Shown here: one piece after another, positions 22,698-34,637 of the stretch | Position numbering within the stretch: position 1 is the first letter of the stretch | Layout of the letters: each line of letters begins with the position of its first letter | DNA from: Artemisia argyi | Lineage: Eukaryota; Streptophyta; Magnoliopsida; Asterales; Asteraceae | Length of the DNA: 64,000 nucleotides | Direction of reading: 5' to 3' | Assembly: GCA_030686995.1 (NCBI GenBank) | Contig: CM060692.1 | Span: 14,303,465-14,367,464 of the forward strand | Notes under the pieces: model-generated | Databases searched by the model: none | Told to the model about the DNA's origin: nothing | Seen by the model: the letters and a program-made list of their open reading frames with translations, nothing else | Position numbers and translations under genes: made by a program

Positions 22698-25183
22698 AAA
22701 CTAAAGTTTTGGAGTTAATTCACAGTGACCTTTGTGACTTACATGCAACTCCCTCTTTGGGGAATAAGAAATACTTTGTGACTTTTATTGATGATGCTTC
22801 TAGGTTTTGTCATGTTTATTTATTACATTCTAAAGATGAAGCATTAGATAAATTTAAAGTATTTAAAACTGAAGTTGAATTGCAACAAAGTTCCCTGATC
22901 AAAAGATTAAGGACTGATAGGGGAGGTGAGTACATGGATACTCTGTATTTTCAGTCTGTTGGTATAATCCATGAAACGACTGCACCTTATACTCCTCAGC
23001 AAAATGGTATTTCTGAAAGGAAAAACAGGGTGCTGAAGGAGATGGTTAATTCCATGTTGTCCTATTCAGGGCTGAGTCAAGGGTTCTGGGGTGAAGCTAT
23101 GTTAACAGCTTGTTATTTATTAAATAGGGTTCCCAACAAAAGGAACAAAGTTACCCCTTATGAACTTTGGACTAAAAAGAAACCTAACCTTAATTATCTT
23201 AGGATATGGGGTTGTAGGGCTGTTGTAAGACTCCCTGATCCAAAGCAGAAAACTTTGGGTGAAAGAGGCATTGAATGCATCTTTGTTGGATATGCTGAGC
23301 ATTCCAAGGCATATAGGTTTTATGTTATAGAACCTAATGAGTCTGTTTCAATTAACTCAATAATTGAATCAAGGGATGCACTCTTTGATGAGAACAGATT
23401 CTCATCTATCCCTAGACCAAGTCAAAGGATTCCAAATAGAACCAATGACAATGGTGTTTCAGAGGTTCCTGCTGATGAGCTTCCTGCTGAGGTTGTGGAA
23501 CAACAACCTGAACCTGAGCTCAGAAGGAGCAATAGGGTGAGGACTCCAAAGTCATTTGGACCTGAGTTTCAATTATACTTAATTGAAGGTACAAGGAGCG
23601 AGGTCTCTGACCAATACTCCTATTGCTTCATTGTGGAGGATGATCCCAAAACATTTGAAAAAGCAATGAAGTCCCAGGATGTTGCTTTCTGGAAAGAAGC
23701 AATTAATGATGAGATGGACTCTATCATGGGCAATAACACTTATGTGTTGACTGATCTACCACCTGGTTGCAAACCTTTAGGTAGCAAATGGATTTTCAAA
23801 AAGAAAATGAAGGTAGATGGAACTGTTGAAAAGTTCAAGGCAAGATTAGTTATTCAAGGCTTTAAACAAAAGTCAGGAATAGACTATTTTGATACTTATG
23901 CTCCAGTGGCTCGTATCAGTACCATAAGATTGCTAATTGCTTTGGCATCAATTCACAATCTGATTATTCATCAGATGGATGTGAAGACAGCTTTCTTGAA
24001 TGGTGATTTAGATGAGGAGGTTTACATGAACCAACCTCAAGGCTTCATCATGCCTGGCAATGAAAACAAGGTGTGTAAACTGATTAAGTCTCTTTATGGA
24101 CTAAAACAGGCACCTAAGCAATGGCATCAAAAGTTTGATGAAGTGGTTTTGTCTAGTGGTTATTTACTTAATCAAGCTGACAAATGTGTATATAGCAAAT
24201 TTGATGAATCTGGTAAAGGAGTCATCATTTGTCTATATGTTGATGACATGTTGATCTTTGGCAATGACCAAAATCAAGTTGATCTTACAAAAGAATTTTT
24301 GTCATCAAAGTTCTCCATGAAGGATATGGGGGAGGCAGATGTTATCCTTGGCATTAGGATTAAACATGAAAGTAAAAAAATTTCTATATCTCAGTCTCAT
24401 TACATTGAGAAGGTGTTAAAGAAATTTAATTACTTTGATTGTACTCCAGTGAGTACTCCTATGGATACAAGTGAGAAGCTAATGCCTAATACTGGCAAAG
24501 CTGTATCTCAACTTGAGTATTCTAGGGTGATTGGCTGCTTGATGTATGCCATGACTTGTACAAGACCTGATATTGCTTTTGCTGTGGGTAAACTGAGCAG
24601 GTATACTAGTAATCCTAGTGCTCATCATTGGCAAGCAATTCAGAGGGTCTTTAAGTATTTGAAGAGAACTATGGATTATAATCTCTCATATACTGGTTAT
24701 CCTTCAGTATTAGAAGGATATACTGATGCAAGTTGGATCAGTAACACTGAAGACAATTCGTCTACTAGTGGCTGGGTATTCCTACTTGGTGGAGGTGCAA
24801 TTTCTTGGGCATCCAAGAAACAAACTTGCATTACCAGTTCAACCATGGAATCTGAATTTGTGGCTTTAGCTGCTGTTGGCAAAGAAGCTGAATGGTTGAA
24901 AAACTTGCTTCTTGAGATTCCATTGTGGTCTAAACCTATAGCACCTATTTCTATCCGTTGTGATAGTGCTGCTACATTGGCAAAGGCTTATAGCCAGATG
25001 TACAATGGGAAGTCTAGACACTTAGGTGTTAGGCATAGCATGATTCGTGAGCTTATCATGAATGGGGTGGTATCTATAGTGTTTGTTAAATCTCAAAAAA
25101 ACTTAGCTGATCACTTGACGAAGGGTTTGGCTAGAGACTTGGTTTTGAAGTCTGCTAAAGGGATGGGTTTATGTCCAACTTAG
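22698..25183 (+). pseudogene. Copia integrase, reverse transcriptase and RNase H
   Basis: This 824-codon open stretch is uninterrupted. The integrase core has HSDLCD, FIDDASRF, LRTDRGGEYMD and the catalytic E in NGISERKNRVLKEM; LLNRVPNKRN and the GC-GYAEHSKAYRF end follow. Reverse transcriptase has KWIFKKKMK, QMDVKTAFLNGDLDEEVYM, SLYGLKQAPKQW and the catalytic YVDDM. RNase H has GYTDASW, SSTMESEFVAL and KHIDVR-like RHLGVRHSMIRE. It stops at 25181-25183. Apart from the upstream frameshift and the missing 5' end, the enzyme set looks complete. The lineage may be Tork-like; I am not certain. Confidence 0.9.
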
Positions 25184-25713
25184 TCACTGAATGCAAGGAT
25201 ACCCAACTCCCTTCTAAGGAAACTTGGAAGCTGAGTTCAATGTGGAAAGCTGATCATTTAGTGGACTGAAGCACATGTATCACAAACATCCCAAGGTTGT
25301 GCTTGTTACCTGCTGAAAGGAGGATGAAGTCTTCACTTCTTAATGGTTAATTTTCTTTGAAAAAATGCTAAGCAGGAGCATGAATTAAAGATGAACCACC
25401 TATGTAAATGTTGAAGTTTTGCCGCTTCAGGAAGCTTTGGACTTTTAGCTTTTACAACATTTATGAATTGGATATGGACACATGGCTTGTATAGTGTCAG
25501 GAGTATTTTAGTGTTTGAAAACTTGTGTGTATTTATCATCAGGTATTCAAATGGGTTGAAGGGTTCAATTCTTAGAACACCCTGATTCTCGAATATTTGA
25601 AAGTATATGTACTAATGTGGAAATTCAATCCTCAGGATATTTTCATTTATGCACTTATTTTGTTTTGTGTTTGATTTTTCATGCAAAGGAAGTGAACTAA
25701 ATTTGGGGAGGAT
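25184..25713 (+). other. Copia 3' untranslated region and polypurine tract
   Basis: No gene. It ends in ATTTGGGGAGGAT (25701-25713), the PPT, immediately before the LTR start TGTTGG. Confidence 0.75.
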
Positions 25714-26391
25714 TGTTGGAAAATTTAGTGCACTTGAGGGATCAATTCACACCTGGTAATGGGTTTGGAGGTATGGAGTATACACCCATTTGGTCACTGA
25801 ATCCCCTGACTCAATAGTGGTTATGTATTGATCAAGGTACTGCTTGATCAAGGTACTGCTAGTAGACTCTGCTGCTAGTGTTGTGAATCTGCTGCTAAGA
25901 TTCTGCTGACAGCTGATTCTGCTGCCAGCTGATTCTGCTGCTAGTTGATTCTGCTGCTGATAGTGTGATTCTGCTGCTAGCGTTTCCACTGATATGTTAA
26001 CATTACCACTGCTAGTGATAATGTTTCCACCGATAACCACTGATCCTTATTATTATGGAAATTATTATGATATAATTAATGGGCCGTTAATTATACATAA
26101 TACCATGGGCTAGGGTTTGAGTATTCTCTATTATAAATAGAGGTCACATCATTCTGCATGGAAAGGAGATAATACGAAACCCTAAACACTTCAATACACA
26201 TCTAGTTCTTGGTTTGTGCCTAAAGCAAGAACATCACTTGGTCTTATCCCATAGAGATATTCGTGTAACCCAGGCATAGGGTCGAATAGTTTCTATTGGA
26301 AAGTGATACCACGATTTCAAGTGAATATCCGGTACCTTTATCGATTATCTTAACCCTAATCTGGGAACTGCTTTACAAATTACAACCAACA
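25714..26391 (+). repeat. Copia 3' LTR
   Basis: The 678 bp LTR runs from TGTTGGAAAATTTAG to ACAACCAACA. It has a TATA box (TATAAATA, about 26132-26139) and CTGCTGATTCTG-type short tandem repeats at 25860-25985. The right flank GAAAG differs from the left flank GTATC of the block. Confidence 0.9.
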
Positions 26392-26492
26392 GAAAGCTTA
26401 GCCAGGATGTCTGCATTATCAGCAGTTGAGAATGAGATAAGCAGGAAGGATGTGAGGCCTAGAATTAAGCCGCAGCAGTGGTGATAGTCCAT
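26392..26492 (-). pseudogene. RLK-2 N-terminal stub
   Basis: From the ATG at 26492 this encodes the signal peptide (MDYHHCCGLILGLTSF) and the start of the extracellular domain. It is cut at 26392 by the copia LTR and is nearly identical to the start of RLK-4 (35172). Confidence 0.85.
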
Positions 26493-27018
26493 TGCTTCCA
26501 AGGGTGGAGTTAGCTTGTGCTGACTATAAGGAGTACTTAGTATTACTAGCTAAAGAAGACTTTAATATGGAGGTTGAAAAATGGGCATAGCGGGTAATGG
26601 GGGTCGAAGTTGTGGAATTTTTGGTACAGATCAAAAGAGGGGTCAATTAGACTGGACCTGGACACGTTTTTCACACAAAACTTATTACTATATCTTTTCT
26701 TAATAATTAGTGTGCCATAAATCTACTACAGCATTAAATACTTTATTACAATAAAAAATGAATTTTCGGATAAACTGGTTTAAGATATGTATATAGGTAT
26801 CATCATCATCATGAATCAAAGAGTATGAAATGAATTTTCTCTTATTATATAAAAGATATAAAACACGTTGTGTTAGTTATTCACAGATATGGTTTTTGCA
26901 TGACCCAACAGAAGACGCTGATTTTGTTGGATGTGCATTAAGTAGCAACATGGTGCGTTTTTTCAAGAACTCTGATGAATCATGGAGCCACGAGGGCATG
27001 ACCGCACGAGGTACACAT

Positions 27019-28011
27019 CTAATCATATACAATATATCATATGAAAAACGGTGTAATAAACCAGATATATCCTGGAATACTGTATTTAGTCTCCATATTT
27101 TGCCCCATGAATGTATCTTTAAACTTTTTGAAACTTTTCTTGACTGCAGGCATGCCCTAGCCAATAAACCCAAATGAATTACAACATCGCCGACAAATAT
27201 CGCAAAATTCTAACACTTCAAAGTTCAACGCAAAACCCTTACAAAGATTGCAGGCAATAAATGTTGCAAGAATGAACATAAAAGAGTAACAATAAGCAAT
27301 TTTGAATAGATTCTTTAAGTATAAAACAGGAAATTATCGTTATTGTCCCTCTATCTTAAGGCTTCATTAAAAAGGACTTATAGTTTGTAATTGTAAGGAG
27401 CTTTTGGACAGTTCATTCTATAACTAATATTAGATACAATATCTTTAAAATTTTACAAACAGCTCCTATATATTTGGTGTTACTTAGTTACTAAAAAAAG
27501 TAACACTAATTGCAAGAAGTTATTTTTAAAATTTTAAACTTGTAATTATAACCCCTCAACAAAGCATACAAGGGATTGACTAAAGAAACTAATAAAGAGA
27601 TATATGATTCTTTCATAGCTTAGAGCTTCAATTATAAGTGGTTTCCGCATGCCATTTGGTTCATCAAAGCAATGGGGATGCAAAGCACATTCTCTACAAA
27701 ACTACCCTCCCCTTTAGCCATTTAGGTTTAAACAAAAAACCAAACATGTTTTCTCTAACATAGACATCACACTATAACGCAACACATAGTAATTAGATAT
27801 TATGGTCTTATAATTACATTAATCTAGCTATCTTGTCTATTTTTTTTTTGTTGTTTATGGTCAAATACAAACAAATTTATATATGCACACTATCTGGCAT
27901 CCACCACCAGAAATTTATAAAATTAAAATTAACCAATAACAAAAATATGATTTTCTTGAATTTATTACAACGACCTGTCTACGTGGAGTTGTATGAAATT
28001 GGTAATGTGTA
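27019..28011. other. Non-coding sequence inside SBP-3
   Basis: No gene. The part near 27165-27240 is a paralogue of 28938-28979 plus 29320-29340 and shows the empty site of the MITE there. A tag near 27783-27838 (TATGGTCTTATAATTACATT) recurs near 36470 and, diverged, near 46385. Confidence 0.5.
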
Positions 28012-28232
28012 GGCTATGTTTGGCACAAAGCTTTTTTTGAGCTTTTTTGGGCAATGAGCGGTGAACAATGAACTTTTTGATTTTTAGTGTTCGTTTGGCA
28101 TGAGAGCTGTGGGCTGTGCTATTTTTTAAGAATGCTCATTTTCCCAATGCTTCTTTATGAAGCTGTGAGCTTTTTTGGCTACTGCTCACAGCTCACTGCT
28201 ACTGCTCAAAGCTACTTTTGCCAAACATAGCC
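28012..28232. mobile_element. MITE with GGCTATGTTTGGC termini, copy 1
   Basis: The ends GGCTATGTTTGGCACAAAGC and GCTACTTTTGCCAAACATAGCC are inverted repeats. A flanking near-repeat (TAATGTGTA / TAGTGTGTA) suggests a 9 bp target duplication, but it is imperfect. The interior has AGCTTTTTTGGC and GCTGTGAGC inverted motifs. Confidence 0.65.
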
Positions 28233-28660
28233 ATAGTGTGTACCTCATGTATTGCTTCTAAATATTTGGCAATTGGCAAATATTAAGTGGTTTTGAGATA
28301 TTACTCGATTAGTCAATTAAGAGAGATAAATTTTTATGAACTTCTTATGAAACAAATGTTTGGGCTCACTCATCAAATTAGTTTGGTTGATAAAAGAAAT
28401 ATGTTCTTGTATTAAGATGTGGATGTGTGTACGTGCCATGTGCATACTTTTCTAGTTAAAGGGAACATGCAAATTATTGATGTGTCTAAAAAGAATGGAT
28501 TGGCTTATTGTTGTTGGCCCCTCATTGATATGAAAGCCAACTGGTCCACTTATCTACAAAGCCCGATAGATCCAATTTTTCTGATTGCCGAGTACCTTTT
28601 TAATCAAACTAAAAACTCAGGTTTACAAAACCTTTTCATGCTATATTAAAAACATAAAAA

Positions 28661-28661
28661 T

Positions 28662-28695
<34 letters not shown>

Positions 28696-28700
28696 AAAAG
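28661..28700. repeat. Poly(A) tract
   Basis: Long A run with a few G interruptions; the matching tract near 37345 has a different length. Confidence 0.8.
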
Positions 28701-28856
28701 AAAAACATGTACACTTTCTTGATTCATGATAAGAGGCCAAACATTACCAAAAAATATATCATTACTATTAGGTTTTGATTTTTGAACATCCCGATAAAGT
28801 GAAAACAAGTATATGTCTTTAACAAACATTTCGCGTACCCAAATTTTATATATTAA

Positions 28857-28936
28857 CCGAAAGTCATTCCAAATCTCGTCCCGATAGCGTACTTCCCATC
28901 AGGTGCATTCTTAACCAGATTGAAATCAGCAACCAT
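28857..28936 (-). pseudogene. Orphan receptor-kinase fragment, copy 1
   Basis: About 80 bases match the kinase exon around [14 protein letters not shown] (compare 4138-4220). It includes the reverse complement of CATCAGGTGCATTCTTAACC. No other kinase sequence adjoins it. Confidence 0.75.
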
Positions 28937-28979
28937 AGAACCCAAATGATTACAACGTTGCAAGATTCTAACACATTAA

Positions 28980-29319
28980 GGGCCTGTTTGGTTTGTAGAT
29001 GGGGTTAGGAATTGGATTTGAATTTAGATTTTGATTTGATGTAGGAAAGAGAAAATACATTATTAAATGAATATGTTATTCTTTTATTAAGTTATATATA
29101 AATATAAAAAGAGAATGTGACAAGAAGAAAATAAAAAAAGAATATAAAATAATGAGACCCACGTGAAAGAAAATGAAATCTAAGCTCTCACATGGGATTT
29201 CTCTCTCTTCTACTATTTGGGGTTTAATCCCATTTTTAAATCTTATGAATTCAACCAAACAAATTTTAAATGTCCCATCATATTTAAACTCAATGTTAAG
29301 TAGGGAATCAAACGGCACC
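28980..29319. mobile_element. PIF/Harbinger-type MITE, copy 1
   Basis: The 340 bp element runs from GGGCCTGTTTGGTTTG to AATCAAACGGCACC, with TAA on both sides. The paralogous site near 27205-27230 (TTCTAACACTTCAAAGTTCAA) lacks it, confirming the insertion. Confidence 0.75.
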
Positions 29320-29450
29320 TAAAGTTCAAAGCAAAACCCTTAGAATAGTAGTAATGGTGACTTAACCCATAACCAGAACACTCTGCCGCACTAGCTTTCT
29401 TTATTCTAGACCAAACACCCGTAATAGTGACCTTACCGGTAACCCAACAC

Positions 29451-29496
<46 letters not shown>
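29451..29496. repeat. Poly(T) tract
   Basis: A run of more than 40 T. The counterpart at about 38126-38172 has a slightly different length. Confidence 0.85.
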
Positions 29497-29498
<2 letters not shown>

Positions 29499-29787
29499 TA
29501 AAATTTCATTAATTATTAAAAAACATTACATAATAATTTTAATAAAATAAAAAAACATTACAATAAAAATTAATAATTTTTTCCACAAATGATTCAGCTA
29601 AGCTTAGACGAGAAACTTCTCTACGTTACAAACTCACATGATGCAGATTGATGTCAACACCGAAAAAGGTGGACTTGCTATAAACCCAAATTTCTATGTT
29701 GACTTTGGAGCAGAACCAGATGGTCCTTGTTTGGCTCATGAAATGAGATACCCCGGTGGTGACTGCACTTCAGATATATGGATTTAA

Positions 29788-30535
29788 ACCATAAATCTGG
29801 TCACATGAACAAACTTTAAAGCTCTTCATGTTTTACTTGATTTACATATTTTAGATACATGGAATTGTGAATTGTGTGCTTTTAACTTGAAATAAAGGTT
29901 CCTTATTTAGTTTTATTCGCCTTGATGAATGTGCATTGATTATGATGCACAGTTAAACACAAGAAACTAGCATATCTTTCTTCCCACCCATATATGAGTT
30001 TTAAAGTTTGAATGTGACCCGAATGATTTTACGACCCGTACTGGAATTGTTGATCACAACCCCAAGTGAAATGTTTATGGTATAAAAGCATACTTAAGGC
30101 TACTAGGTCCGAAGACTTGACCCCTTAGTATTATGGAATTTTCTCTTGTATTGGACCTGAATGAGGCATACATAGAATTTTACGGGTATAAATATTTTAG
30201 AGAGGGTTCTATGTTTGTAATTATCTACGGACTTAAAATGACCCCAAATCGACCAAACATGTTTAAGTCCCCGTGTTTTGTGTTTGTGTGTTTATCGGTT
30301 TTCCTTTAACATATATATAGCATATAAGCTTAATAACAAAGTTGCAGAGAGATTATAGATGACCATAATTTATCAAATCTACGTCCTGAAAATTATCCTT
30401 CATCGACTTACAAAGAAATTTATGATAAATTAAAGAACATAACAAAAGTGAGAACCTGTATATGATAAATTGTTCTTTCATGGCTCGAATGTTGCTTTCA
30501 GTTGACTCTTTGTGAAGAAAGTGCATCTAAAGAGG
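29788..30535. other. Module 3' region between SBP-3 and RLK-3
   Basis: No gene; the conserved convergent flank seen after SBP-1, with SBP 3' UTR first and RLK 3' flank last. Confidence 0.5.
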
Positions 30536-33203
30536 CTAGAATGAGTTTGGCTGAAAGATATCTAACAAGCTAGAGGTATCCTCATCAGCTTGAAGAGCTT
30601 GAGGAAGGCTCACATGGCGGCGATAATAAGTTTTTTCTTGTTCTTGTGGTAAGGGTCTCCATTGTTCAAAAAGAGGACGCAAAACGTTACCAACATAACC
30701 CATGTCAGGTCTATGAAACGGTTCAACTGCAGTGCAGTGTTTTGCCAGTTCAGCCACCTTGAAGATGCTTTCAAGTGTTTCATTATCATTAGTATCGAGG
30801 GCTTTGTCTACATATTTTACCATGTTTTCCTTGGTGACAGGCACCCTTCGAAACCAGGCAGCCAGTTGACAACTCTCATATGGCATAGTTTCATCTAGTG
30901 CTTTTCGGCCAGTAATCAACTGCATTAAGACTACCCCAAACGAGTAAACATCCACCTTTGTCGTCACCCTCCCAGTAGCTGTTTTGACCAAAAAAATGTT
31001 TGAATTTTAGAACACCGCAATTTATATTGAGACGATAGTAACATACATAAAGGAATACATAAGTAGAAAAGGGAAGGTGGTAGTTCTCACCAGAATACTC
31101 TGGTGCCAGATACCCGAAAGTCCCTGCCAATCTCGTATCGATAGAGCACTTCCCATCAGGTGCATTTTTAACCAGACCGAAATCAGCAACCTTTGCTCTC
31201 ATTTCATCATCAAGAAGGATGTTAGCCGGCTTCAAGTCTCGATGAATAAAGCTTTGCTGTGCCAAACTATGCAAATACTCAACCCCTCTTCCCACATCTA
31301 AAGCAATTGAAACCCTTTGTTTCCAACTAAGAGGAGGTCTCTTTTGTTCTCTCCATTTAAACAAATGTTGACTTAACGTTCCTTGTGGCATGTATTCGTA
31401 CACCAAAAGCCTCTCATTATCATTGGCACAGTAACCAAGAAGAGCAACAAGATGTCTATGCCTAACTTTAGTTAGTACCGCAATCTCTGCTTCAAACTCA
31501 TTCATCCCTTTTGTATCCTTCATAACAGTTTTCATCCTCTTGACAGCAATCTTAGTCCCATCATCAAACTCGCCTTTGTAAACGACTCCAAATCCACCTC
31601 TTCCCAACACCTTCTCGTCACTGAAATTATCCGTGACTTGCTGAAGCACTTGAACTGAAATCATCACATTGCCACTTTTGGATGAAGGAATCTCGCAATG
31701 ATCTACACTGATTTCACTTTGTAATTTGCTAGGACTATCTCTATAACACTTGTAACACACAAACAATATAACCCCGATAACAAATATAACACCACTAATC
31801 ACAATACCAATAGCCAAATCAACTGAACCACCAGACGAACTCTTGGAATCAGTTATGTTTACATTTTCATTTATAATACGTTTCCCTAATAAGGGATTAT
31901 TCTCACTTGAAAACTTCACCCTTGTTGGGAATACAGGTACAAGCCCAGAAAGATTATTATTCGACACATCAAGAAGTTGCAGATCCAGCAAAGATGTTAA
32001 CTCCTCAGGAATAGAACCCGTGAGATTATTATCATTTAACAGTAACATCCTCAGCGAAGTCAGATTCCCAAAAGCTGGCGAAATAGTCCCAGAAAATTTC
32101 TGTTTCGCAAAATTCACACTTGTCACACTATTATTCGAATTACAAGCAACAAACTCCCATCCACCACAAGCATCATCACCTAACCAAGATTCCACCATTG
32201 GCATTGGATACCCAAGAGCTCCGGCCACCTCAAGGAGTGCTGTCACCTGAGCATCACATTTCCCGGGTTTATGTAAACAAAATCTATTAGCTCCTAATTC
32301 AACTGTCACACCACTTCCAAACACAGGCACAGGACCTTGCAACTTATTATTCTGTAAATTAATATTAAATAATTCAGGCAATGACATAATTGAATCAGGA
32401 ACTAAACCAGTTAACTGATTATCCCCAAGTTGCAAATCGAATAATTCAGTACACTCTGAAAGATCCGGGATAGCACCAGTGAACGCATTACCTTCTAACC
32501 AAACATCACTAATTTGAGTCATGGAAGAGAGTACATCAAGCGTACCAGAAAGGCCTTGAATCTGATTACTAAGCCATAAATTTTCAATCCGTGATCCACG
32601 AAAAGATGCAGGCAGACTTCCTGTGAGGTTATTGTAAGGCAGGTGGAGACTCTGCAAATTTGGAATCCAATAAAAAATGTCAGGAATGGTACCGTATATG
32701 TTGGCTTGGTTGGCTTGAAATGATTGTAAATTGGTACTATCAATAAGATCGTTAGGGAGACTCCATGGGGACAGCTGTAAGTTGTCTGAAATGCTAAATT
32801 TCGTGAGACTAATGAGACCATAAAAAAAGTCTGAGGGGATTGAAGTAAAGTTGTTACCATCGAGTATAACTTCTTCAAGGAAATCAAGGTTAGATAGAGT
32901 AGGTAAAGGACCAGATAATGAGTTGTCTTGAAGGGCCAGAGTTCTAAGGTTACAAAGGCTGTTGAGGTCAGATGGGAGGGTTCCATTGAGTGATTTTTGA
33001 ATAAGAGTAATGGAAGTAACACTGCCGTAGCCACAAGTGATTCCATCCCATTTACAGAAATCGTTCTCATCCCAGTAGGGCGGGGTAGGGGAAATGGATT
33101 TGGAAAGCTTAGCCATGATGGCTGCATCATCAGCAGTTGAGAATGACATAATGAGGAAGAATGTGAGGCCGAGAATCAAACTGCAGCGGTGGTGATAGTC
33201 CAT
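30536..33203 (-). CDS. TMK-like LRR receptor kinase, intact (RLK-3)
   Basis: Exon 1 (31091-33203) and exon 2 (30536-30978), separated by a 112 bp GT-AG intron just after APEYS, encode 851 residues. In order: a signal peptide (residues 1-25), a cap with FCKWDGITC (49-57), LRRs, a second cysteine island (about 316-357, CDAQVTALLEVAG and WEFVAC), further LRRs, a transmembrane helix (about 464-485), and a kinase domain. Kinase residues are present: GRGGFGVVYKG (534-544), Lys in IAVK (555), HRD (654-656), DFG (674-676), APE (700-702). The two LRR blocks around an island are the TMK arrangement; TMK receptors act at the plasma membrane in auxin-related signalling (family knowledge). At 851 residues it is somewhat short for a TMK. 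The start is the ATG at 33203, shared by all paralogues. Substrate and ligand are unknown. Confidence 0.9.
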
Positions 33204-33684
33204 TGTTTCCAAGGGTGGAGAATCCCTGAGATAATGAGGAAGGATGTTTCAAATAAAATTTTAGAACGAGTATTACTTCAAGTCGCAAAATATACATCTG
33301 AATAGCCTTCTAGTTGACTAGCTAAAGAAGACATTAATATGGAGGTGGAAAAGTGGGCATGTCGGGTAATGAGGAAGAATGTGAGACCGAGAATCCCTGA
33401 TGTTTCAAAGAAAATTTTACGTAGTATTACTTCAAGTTGCTAAAAATATACATGTGAATAGTCCTCTACTTTGACTAGCTAAGAAGACTTAAAAATGCAG
33501 TTGGAAAAATGGGCATAGCGGGTAATGGGGGTCGAAGTTGTGGAATTTTTGGTACAGATCAAATGAGGGGTCAATTAGGCTGACCCCGAGACACGTTTTT
33601 CACAAAAGATTTACTATTACTTTTTCACACGCTTTTCTTAATAATTGATGTGTCATAAATCTACTAATAAATACTTGATCACAG
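33204..33684. other. RLK-3 upstream region and SBP-4 intron-4 sequence
   Basis: It contains a local duplication: ATGGAGGTGGAAAA..GGGTAATGAGG near 33338-33372 and again ATGCAGTTGGAAAAATGGGC..GGGTAATGGGGG near 33497-33530, with TCAAAGAAAATTTTACGTAG between. SBP intron-4 sequence then runs to exon 5. Confidence 0.6.
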
Positions 33685-34557
33685 ATAAGGTTTTTGCACG
33701 ACCGACCCTACAAAAGACACAGGGTTTGTTGGATGTGCATTAAACATAAACATCTAACGAAAAAGGGTCTAATAAAAATTTGGTAACATTAGGTGGCAAT
33801 GAAGGTGAAACCAGTGAAGGTCCAAAACTGGATTCTACCAGAAATGCTGGGACTTATTACAGATTTCCTAATTTCACTTGATGATCGGTTTCTTTACCCT
33901 AAGTTTTGGTTGGTCAAGTGTTTATCGGTGGGTTGTTTCAGAAAGGAAGCCCGGTAGTTGCTGAGAACGATGATGGTACTACTTACCAGGTTGACGTACC
34001 CAAAGTTAAGGTTTTTTTTTTTTTTTTTTTTTTTTTTGGTAGTTACAATGATCATATGCTGCAAGGGTCACACATATATCCTTTATCATGTTTGGAGGTA
34101 TGCTTTCAAAGAAAATCATATGATTATTTGTAGCAGACGGGGTATTTGGATTTGCGTCTTGGGACTCATAGTTGCGGAGTTGTCAAACTACACTATCACA
34201 TCCGAACACTATCTAGTTCACATTGTATATAACTCATGTATTGTTTAAACTCTTTATGATTGTTTCATTTAGGGACACCGATTGCTAGGAGGACCACAGA
34301 TGATTCAACTAAGCTTGCATGGGAAACGTCTATACGTTACAAACTCGTTATTTAGCAAATGGGACAAGCAGTTCTATCCAGAAGTTGTGGAAAAAGGATC
34401 TCACATGCTGCAAATTGATGTCGACACTACTGGAAAAGGTTGACTTGCGATAAACCCAAATTTCTATGTTGACTTTGGAGCGGAACCAGATGGTCCTTGT
34501 TTGGCTCATGAAATGAGATACCCCAGTAGAGACTGCACTTCAGATATATAGATTTAA
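33685..34557 (+). pseudogene. SBP-4, selenium-binding protein pseudogene
   Basis: Exon 5 (from 33685) carries a 4-base insertion (GACC) and is cut after GCATTAA near 33744. Exon 6 (33793-34010) has lost the stretch encoding [16 protein letters not shown], leaving DRFLY joined to a shifted frame. Exon 7 (34273-34557) has an in-frame TGA after GKG and a changed C-terminus (TAG in place of TGG). A long T run sits at the start of intron 6. The gene is dead. Confidence 0.9.
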
Positions 34558-34637
34558 ACAAAAATCTGGTTACATGAACAGACTTTAAAGCTCTTCGTGT
34601 TTTACTTGATTACATATTTTAGATACATGGAATTGTG
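34558..34637 (+). other. SBP-4 3' UTR, cut by RLK-4
   Basis: Only the first 80 bases of the module 3' region remain, ending TACATGGAATTGTGA, where RLK-4 coding sequence starts. About 0.7 kb of spacer and most of RLK-4 are missing. Confidence 0.7.

Larger units (their letters stand above)
26392..29660. repeat. Young segmental duplication, copy A
   Basis: Nearly identical to 35072-38337 (offset about 8680), covering an RLK N-terminus, SBP exon 5, two MITEs, a kinase fragment and part of SBP exon 7. Only scattered substitutions and homopolymer length changes are visible. Beyond about 29660 the two copies differ more, as older paralogues would. Confidence 0.85.
26570..29787 (+). pseudogene. SBP-3, selenium-binding protein remnant
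   Basis: Intron-4 sequence leads to exon 5 (26887-26994), which reads through to WSHE but is followed by GGCATGACCGCACGAG, a short duplication around its donor. Exon 6 is absent; instead there are about 2.6 kb of unrelated sequence. Exon 7 resumes at about 29583 with a deletion of ~55 bases between TNS and MLQID and ends at the normal stop (29785-29787). Confidence 0.85.

Noticed and set aside
26830..27177. A 115-codon protein-like frame (and its copy at 35510-35857)
   Set aside because: It is SBP exon 5 read through its donor into intron-like sequence, not a separate gene.
28641..28829. Lys- or Phe-rich small proteins at poly(A)/poly(T) tracts (also 29243-29509 and the copies near 37300-38190)
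   Set aside because: Translations of homopolymers and MITE sequence.
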